This document shows positions 9,801 through 11,601 of a stretch of 11,601 nucleotides of DNA, one piece after another. The notes beneath the pieces were generated by a model that had not been told where the DNA came from, searched no databases, and saw only the letters and a program-made list of their open reading frames with translations. Source of the stretch: Gonium pectorale. Its lineage: Eukaryota; Chlorophyta; Chlorophyceae; Chlamydomonadales; Volvocaceae. Positions within the stretch are counted from its first letter, which is position 1, and each line of letters starts with the position of its first letter. Location of the stretch: positions 4,099 to 15,699 of the forward strand of contig LSYV01000241.1 in NCBI GenBank assembly GCA_001584585.1, read 5' to 3'. The translations under genes were made by a program, and so were the position numbers.

Positions 9801-10571
9801 ACTGCTTCCATTTTGAATGCAAATCCCTGCCAGCTGCCGATATAGCTTTATTCAGGAAGGAACATACAACCGTACTCGAATTTAGCTTCGCGCCTGAGAG
9901 CCAAAGCAAACGTGTATATTATTTGCACCTACGTACCTCCATCTTGAGCTTGAAGAAGGCCCAGTGCACTTGCGCGTACAGCAGCGCGTACGCCAGCAGG
10001 CGCCACGTTAGACCCACGAACAGCAGCACCAGGCAGGCGGTGCGGTAGTATTCGTCGCAGCTGTCGCTGCGGAACGTCCGCTGCAGGGCCACCAGGGCCT
10101 GCACCTCGGCAGCGTCGGTCACGTCATCTCCTGCACGTGTGGATGTGTAAGCGGATGGAGAAGGTTAATTTGCTTGTGCGTTTGGCACGATGAGGATTGT
10201 GTTTGATGGGCGGTCCAAGCCACGCACACCGCCGGGCTGCTGGGAAGTTGGCTGCGTCAGTTCACAGGGATGGGGATGTAGGAGATACCGCCGCCGTGCC
10301 GTGCCGTGGGTCTGTGCCTAGCATAATGCTCCCACCGACAGGATGCGACACCTGATTGAGGCACATGCTCCCTTGGTTGGAAGTCACCAACGTTTAGGTA
10401 CTGCCGTACCGCACCATTCATATGCGCACGTCCTCCATCATCGAAAATCATGCAACCCAGCCAGCCCGACCCACCGTTGTCCACGATGCGCTGGTCCATG
10501 TCGCATATGCCGATGTTTTGATAAATCGCCAAAATATCCGTGAATCTGTACGACAGGTACTCCCTGTACTC
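3265..10571 (-). CDS. Multi-exon ankyrin repeat protein with PP2-like C-terminal domain (5' partial)
   Basis: Reconstructed exons on the minus strand: 10571-10475, 10130-9937, 9636-9442, 9206-9054, 8875-8735, (8531-8439 doubtful), 8226-8140, 7706-7596, 7363-7238, 6958-6881, 6522-6469, 6047-5853, 5490-5359, 5006-4882, 4826-4715, 4547-4444, 4210-3954, 3869-3265. Each well-supported border is GT/AG and the reading phases agree throughout; most introns are phase 0. Order of domains: membrane segment resembling an ABCG C-terminus, low-complexity linker, about six ankyrin-like repeats, hydrophobic segments, PP2-like domain, acidic tail. Ankyrin repeats are protein-binding scaffolds and PP2 domains are lectin-like in plants, so a membrane-anchored recognition role is possible, but the function is not known. 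The start codon is outside the window. An alternative model ends the first part as an ABCG gene at the stop 9919-9921 and begins a new gene downstream. Confidence 0.7.
3954..4210 (-). CDS. Exon entering the PP2-like domain
   Basis: The donor GTAAGA follows 3954. The open frame reads SMHLALLFAPVRLQAAYDV, a Gly/Ser linker (GGSGGDGVGGSGGGGG), then NEVIIATELSHVCLLASDTY, which fits the first strand of a PP2-like domain and runs into the last exon. Two acceptors are possible. TTGCAG gives a start at 4155 but leaves the reading phase mismatched with the upstream exon. GCTGCTAG gives a start at 4210 and matches the phase, so I chose 4210. The upstream 28 bases separate it from a retroelement tail. 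Confidence 0.7.
4239..4345 (-). mobile_element. Short 5'-truncated non-LTR retrotransposon 3' tail
   Basis: In plus orientation: ATAATAATAAC repeats at 4239-4259, arms ACGCCC (4264-4269) and GGGCGT (4280-4285), three bases, TTAAGGGGG (4289-4297), then a hairpin GGCAGC-CGAA-GCTGCC (4309-4324). The same order and spacing is found at 10880-10970 beside a recognisable element, so this is most likely the last 100 or so bases of a related copy inserted on the minus strand. The right (5') limit is uncertain. It lies inside an intron of the large gene. It has no coding capacity. Confidence 0.75.
4444..4547 (-). CDS. Exon, connecting region of the large gene
   Basis: Acceptor GCACCAG, donor GTAAGC. 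It encodes RRPVPLRLELPIGLEALGG and IAYAWQALLDG, with phase 0 at the start and phase 2 at the end. It fits both neighbours (ING before, AKRASMHL after). No family is recognised. Third-position GC is lower than in the PP2 exon. Confidence 0.6.
4715..4826 (-). CDS. Exon with likely membrane helix
   Basis: Acceptor GTCCAG, donor GTACGT. The frame reads RRWRGSIVALTGLW and CMYAPLISFIAAGGSVLK: a basic start followed by about 22 mostly hydrophobic residues, consistent with a membrane segment. The phase requires the upstream exon to end at 4882. Confidence 0.6.
4882..5006 (-). CDS. Exon, helical region
   Basis: Acceptor TGATTGCAG; two donors are possible, GTGAGA after 4882 and GTGGGT after 4890. The first keeps the phase with the downstream membrane exon. 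It encodes QRGLLMKRLVKFLMSAQSVQ followed by KILSELLEIGYGRSAVL, rich in Leu and Lys and probably helical. No family is recognised. Confidence 0.65.
5007..5358 (-). other. Intron with an internal imperfect duplication
   Basis: This lies between two phase-compatible exons. The word TGACAAGCAG..GCAGAACCAAG occurs at 5192-5214 and again at 5248-5270, and TATGCAGTGCGTACCAT at 5220-5236 and 5290-5306. The second copy has about 19 extra bases between the two words. Nothing else is seen. Confidence 0.65.
5359..5490 (-). CDS. Exon with short hydrophobic segment
   Basis: Acceptor TTCCCCAG, donor GTGGGT, phase 0 at both ends, 44 codons. It starts RQVVILLFASIIPHRPP, a short hydrophobic stretch, then a polar Gln/Gly/Glu-rich part ending SEEKEK. 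No family is recognised. Confidence 0.6.
5491..5852 (-). other. Intron, no further feature seen
   Basis: It is bounded by GTGAGC (donor side, after 5853) and TTCCCCAG (acceptor before 5490). No retroelement piece, RNA gene or exon-like frame was noticed. Confidence 0.5.
5853..6047 (-). CDS. Exon after the ankyrin-like series
   Basis: Acceptor CCGCCTGCAG, donor GTGAGC, phase 0 at both ends, 65 codons. It encodes ITRLRLAMDMGIDAVDGPE, then YFVRRPEPAGPEYSDPRARE, then ARIYHKMQEINI. It may be the start of the segment linking the repeats to the membrane part. No family is recognised. Confidence 0.7.
6048..6468 (-). other. Intron, no further feature seen
   Basis: Donor GTGAGA, acceptor CTGCAG. The central part is relatively AT-rich. 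No RNA gene or mobile element was recognised. Confidence 0.5.
6469..6522 (-). CDS. Small 54-base exon
   Basis: Acceptor ACGATGCAG, donor GTGAGA, 18 codons, phase 0 at both ends: DLPKDWDCDDAETKRFVR. Acidic then basic. It is supported by borders and phase only, so confidence is moderate. Confidence 0.55.
6523..6880 (-). other. Intron, no further feature seen
   Basis: Donor GTGCGC after 6881, acceptor ATGCAG before 6522. No other structure was noticed. Confidence 0.5.
6881..6958 (-). CDS. Exon: ankyrin-like repeat
   Basis: Acceptor CCTGCAG, donor GTGCGC, phase 0 at both ends, 26 codons. ALKLAANHGKRDVVRVLLS follows the ankyrin pattern of a first helix (L-x-x-A-A), the turn H-G, and a second helix (V-V-x-x-L-L). 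Confidence 0.85.
7238..7363 (-). CDS. Exon: ankyrin-like repeat
   Basis: Acceptor GTTGCAG, donor GTAAGT, phase 0 at both ends, 42 codons. ISPLRLAAKLGKWKMVRQIV matches the ankyrin pattern (S/T-P-L-x-x-A-A-x-x-G). It ends in a charged stretch (AKESPEKAAEEL). Confidence 0.85.
7596..7706 (-). CDS. Exon: divergent ankyrin-like repeat
   Basis: Acceptor CATCCGCAG, donor GTCCCT (weaker than the others), phase 0 at both ends, 37 codons. ESNSVSMLRLLLAADARTN has the second helix and loop of an ankyrin repeat; the first helix (AASLQLTI) is degenerate. Confidence 0.75.
7707..8139 (-). other. Intron, no further feature seen
   Basis: Donor GTGAGC after 8140, acceptor CCGCAG before 7706. It contains an AT-rich patch around 7860-7885. 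No mobile element or RNA was recognised. Confidence 0.5.
8140..8226 (-). CDS. Exon: ankyrin-like repeat
   Basis: Acceptor GTACACAG, donor GTGAGC, phase 0 at both ends, 29 codons. KTPVQIALEKGHLETVTVLV is a near-textbook ankyrin repeat: T-P-x-x-x-A, the G-H turn, and the second helix. Confidence 0.88.
8439..8531 (-). CDS. Doubtful exon with weak ankyrin resemblance
   Basis: After the acceptor GAGTGCAG the frame fits phase 0 and reads SGGPLSCAMRNVVEALSRDI, which resembles an ankyrin repeat (G-x-P-L-x-x-A). No good donor follows; ATA|GTCGCG is the only phase-0 choice and is poor. It may be a skipped or decayed exon, or chance. Confidence 0.35.
8735..8875 (-). CDS. Exon: ankyrin-like repeat
   Basis: Acceptor TCCAAGCAG, donor GTGCGG, phase 0 at both ends, 47 codons. 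KPFLHAATEGYSEILVALIQ matches the ankyrin pattern (P-x-L-H-A-A-x-x-G). It then runs NVVDDKKKSILARHLQ. Confidence 0.85.
9054..9206 (-). CDS. Exon: low-complexity start and first ankyrin-like repeat
   Basis: Acceptor GCACGCAG, donor GTGCGC, phase 0 at both ends, 51 codons. It begins APSAAAPSGAGEG, made partly by a direct 10-base repeat in the DNA, then MVFQACELRRGDYLVQLLKD, which resembles an ankyrin repeat (A-C-x-x-G-x/D-Y-x-x-x-L-L). Confidence 0.75.
9182..9206. repeat. Direct repeat of CAGAAGGGGC
   Basis: The ten bases occur at 9182-9191 and 9197-9206, 15 bases apart, so they keep the frame and give the APSAA/APSGA duplication. The second copy abuts the splice acceptor. Confidence 0.7.
9442..9636 (-). 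CDS. Exon: linker ending in a Gln-rich run
   Basis: Acceptor AATCGGCAG, donor GTGCGC, phase 0 at both ends, 65 codons, no stop. It reads VASRLLQGAWLATSSRV, then RLFSRIWSACSSCLRKPSEQ, then an Asp/Glu/Gln run ending QQRQQQQ from CAG codons. It is supported by borders, phase and an open frame; no domain is recognised. Other frames at this place contain stops or no clear borders. Confidence 0.5.
9937..10130 (-). CDS. Exon: membrane segment resembling an ABCG transporter C-terminus
   Basis: Acceptor ACGTGCAG. The frame reads DAAEVQALVALQRTFRSDSC, then EYYRTACLVLLFVGLTW, RLLAYALLYAQVHW and AFFKLKME. ABCG half-transporters commonly end with a small polar segment, one membrane helix and R-x-L-A-Y-x-x-L; this is similar but not proven. 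A strong donor GTACGT follows 9937. If it is not used, the frame reads on for five codons (VRRCK) to a stop at 9921-9919, which would make this the end of a separate gene. Confidence 0.6.
10131..10474 (-). other. Intron, no further feature seen
   Basis: Donor GTGGGT after 10475, acceptor CGTGCAG before 10130. Joining restores a Gly codon and keeps the frame. Nothing else was recognised inside. Confidence 0.5.
10475..10571 (-). CDS. First visible exon of the large gene
   Basis: Acceptor CGCACGACAG, donor GTGGGT, 32 codons plus one base. It reads EYREYLSYRFTDILAIYQN and IGICDMDQRIVDN. The position just before the last membrane segment would suit the extracellular loop of an ABCG protein, but no diagnostic motif is present. 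The gene must continue to the right, across or beyond the retroelement at 10881-11600. Confidence 0.55.
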
Positions 10572-10879
10572 CTGTCGTGCGATGGCAAGATGAGCGCGCG
10601 AGAGGTAAGACTCGAGGATGTCGCGCCATGACGTACAGAGTGTTCAGGGAGTTTGCACATGCCCGCCGACAGTCACGAAGCAAGCACGGGCAGCAGAAGT
10701 TACCATAAAAAGCATAGCGAGGACGCAGGCAATCATGCAAATGCACAAGCAAGGACGGTTTTATGCGCACGGCAGAAGCAGTAACACCATCGCGCCTCGG
10801 GGACGCACACATGTGCGCAAGGATAGATAGACGGATGGATGGATGGGTCCGCGTGCATGTCAACAAAGGAGACCTGGGT
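10572..10879. other. Stretch between the first exon and the retroelement tail
   Basis: It probably belongs to an intron of the large gene. It includes a short GGAT run (10834-10846). No supported exon, RNA or promoter was found. Confidence 0.5.
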
Positions 10880-10900
10880 AATAATAATAATAGTAATAAT

Positions 10901-10970
10901 ACGCCCGGTCGTGCACCGAGGCGTGTGTTAAGGGGGCAGGCTGTGGCGAGGACTCTGGAGTCGGAGTCCT
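10901..10970 (-). other. Structured 3' tail of the retrotransposon
   Basis: In plus orientation: ACGCCCGGT (10901-10909), loop CGTGC, ACCG, a single A, GGCGT (to 10924); three bases; TTAAGGGGG (10928-10936); a 7-base stem AGGACTC (10949-10955) with GAGTCCT (10964-10970). The TAA-rich run ends immediately before at 10900. Non-LTR reverse transcriptases commonly recognise 3' UTR hairpins of their own RNA, so this is a candidate binding structure. Confidence 0.7.
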
Positions 10971-11024
10971 GTACACCGCCCGCCACCGCAGTGGTAAAGG
11001 CCCACCTAGGTGGGAGGCTACGGT

Positions 11025-11600
11025 TTACGTCCCGGCGGGGTTGTCAGATGGGGAAAACCGCCCGCGTTCCAGCTGCCGTCTTAGGTATACAATGTCGTTC
11101 AGGGCGTGTACGGCTTGGTCGTGCAGGTCGTAACAGCATTGTTGAACGTCCCGATTCGAAAGACCCAGGTTGATGAGGAGTGGTCGTAGGTCCTTGCGGA
11201 TGGTGCCGCCAAACCCAAGGCTTATGGCTTCCCTGCATGTGTAGCGCACGTTCCAGCCTGCAGCTTGTAGTTCCGAGGCCAGCTGGCGGTGCTGCTCTGC
11301 TTTATCGTGCTGTTTCTCTGCGTGGTTTGTGTCCGCAGTGTATCCTGCTTCAACGATGTGTACCGTGTATCTGTTTCTGTCGTCTGGGCCCTGGTAACCG
11401 TGTTGTTGTGTGTGTCGACGGGCCAGCTCAGGGATGAGGAGCAGGTCCGGGCGCATCTTGCTGCGGACGTTGTCTGGGGTGTTGGGGAGTAGCCAGTCTG
11501 GTAGCCTCGAGTCGGCCACGTAGTCGGGCAGGTTATGTCTGGCTGTGGCGTCCATGATCATGAAGCATCCACCATTCTGGCCTTTGGAGAGGTATCTGGC
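11025..11600 (-). CDS. Retrotransposon protein C-terminus, restriction-like nuclease domain (partial)
   Basis: The frame is open from the right edge to TAA at 11027-11025 (191 codons). Visible blocks: NGGCFMIMDATARHNLPDYV, RLPDWLLPNTPDNVRSKM, RPDLLLIPELARRH, VHIVEAGYTADTNHAEKQHD, KAEQHRQLASELQAAGWNV and ISLGFGGTIRKDLRPLLINL. RPD, then VEAGY with nearby Lys residues, resembles the PD-(D/E)XK restriction-like fold, and this type of C-terminus is common in algal non-LTR elements from recall. The spacing between RPD and the Glu is longer than the classic R2 pattern. No frameshift is seen in this part, so the copy may be fairly young. Confidence 0.75.
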   Translation of the reverse strand, partial: ARYLSKGQNGGCFMIMDATARHNLPDYVADSRLPDWLLPNTPDNVRSKMRPDLLLIPELARRHTQQHGYQGPDDRNRYTVHIVEAGYTADTNHAEKQHDKAEQHRQLASELQAAGWNVRYTCREAISLGFGGTIRKDLRPLLINLGLSNRDVQQCCYDLHDQAVHALNDIVYLRRQLERGRFSPSDNPAGT

Positions 11601-11601
11601 T

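Larger units (their letters stand above)
10880..11601 (-). mobile_element. 3' end of a non-LTR retrotransposon
   Basis: Minus-strand element entering from the right edge: C-terminal coding region to the TAA at 11027-11025, a 3' UTR of about 125 bases, then a TTA-rich tail at 10900-10880. The 5' part is outside the window. Together with the RNase H fragment at 1-843 this suggests elements of the kind described in green algae as RandI/Dualen, in which RNase H and a restriction-like nuclease occur in one protein. That these two fragments belong to the same family is not shown. Confidence 0.8.

Overview
The window looks like nuclear DNA of a eukaryotic alga. A chlorophyte is my best guess and a volvocine-like genome is plausible, but the species cannot be told from this sequence. 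The reasons are: protein-coding exons of about 50-600 bases with GT/AG borders, separated by introns of about 80-510 bases; moderate GC content; an ankyrin repeat protein with a plant-type PP2-like C-terminal domain; and non-LTR retrotransposon pieces that carry RNase H and a restriction-like nuclease domain. All recognisable coding sequence is on the minus strand.

Layout from left to right. Bases 1-843 hold a decayed minus-strand non-LTR retrotransposon fragment with a clear RNase H domain running off the left edge. Next to it, at 856-972, is a small possible terminal exon of an unrecognised gene whose stop codon is followed at once by an A-rich tract. Bases 973-3264 have no convincing gene; their right part is dense in CGTACG-like words and includes a perfect inverted repeat. 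From 3265 to 10571 I rebuild a split minus-strand gene of about 16 exons from splice borders and reading phase. It encodes, in order, a membrane segment resembling an ABCG transporter C-terminus (10571-9937), a low-complexity linker (9636-9442), a series of ankyrin-like repeats with about one repeat per exon (9206-6881), a connecting region with hydrophobic segments (6522-4444), and a PP2-like domain with a strongly acidic C-terminus (4210-3265). The 5' part of the gene is not in the window. The first two exons could instead be the end of a separate ABCG gene.

Bases 10881-11600 are the 3' end of another minus-strand non-LTR retrotransposon: the C-terminal nuclease-like domain, a short 3' UTR and a (TTA)n tail. 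A third, very short copy of the same kind of 3' tail sits in an intron at 4239-4345, right beside an acceptor splice site. The two tails share order and spacing: (TAA)n, a stem made from ACGCC/GGCGT arms, three bases, TTAAGGGGG, then a second stem. The stem sequences differ while the pairing is kept. This shared structured tail is the most interesting signal I found. The ankyrin plus PP2-like architecture is the second.
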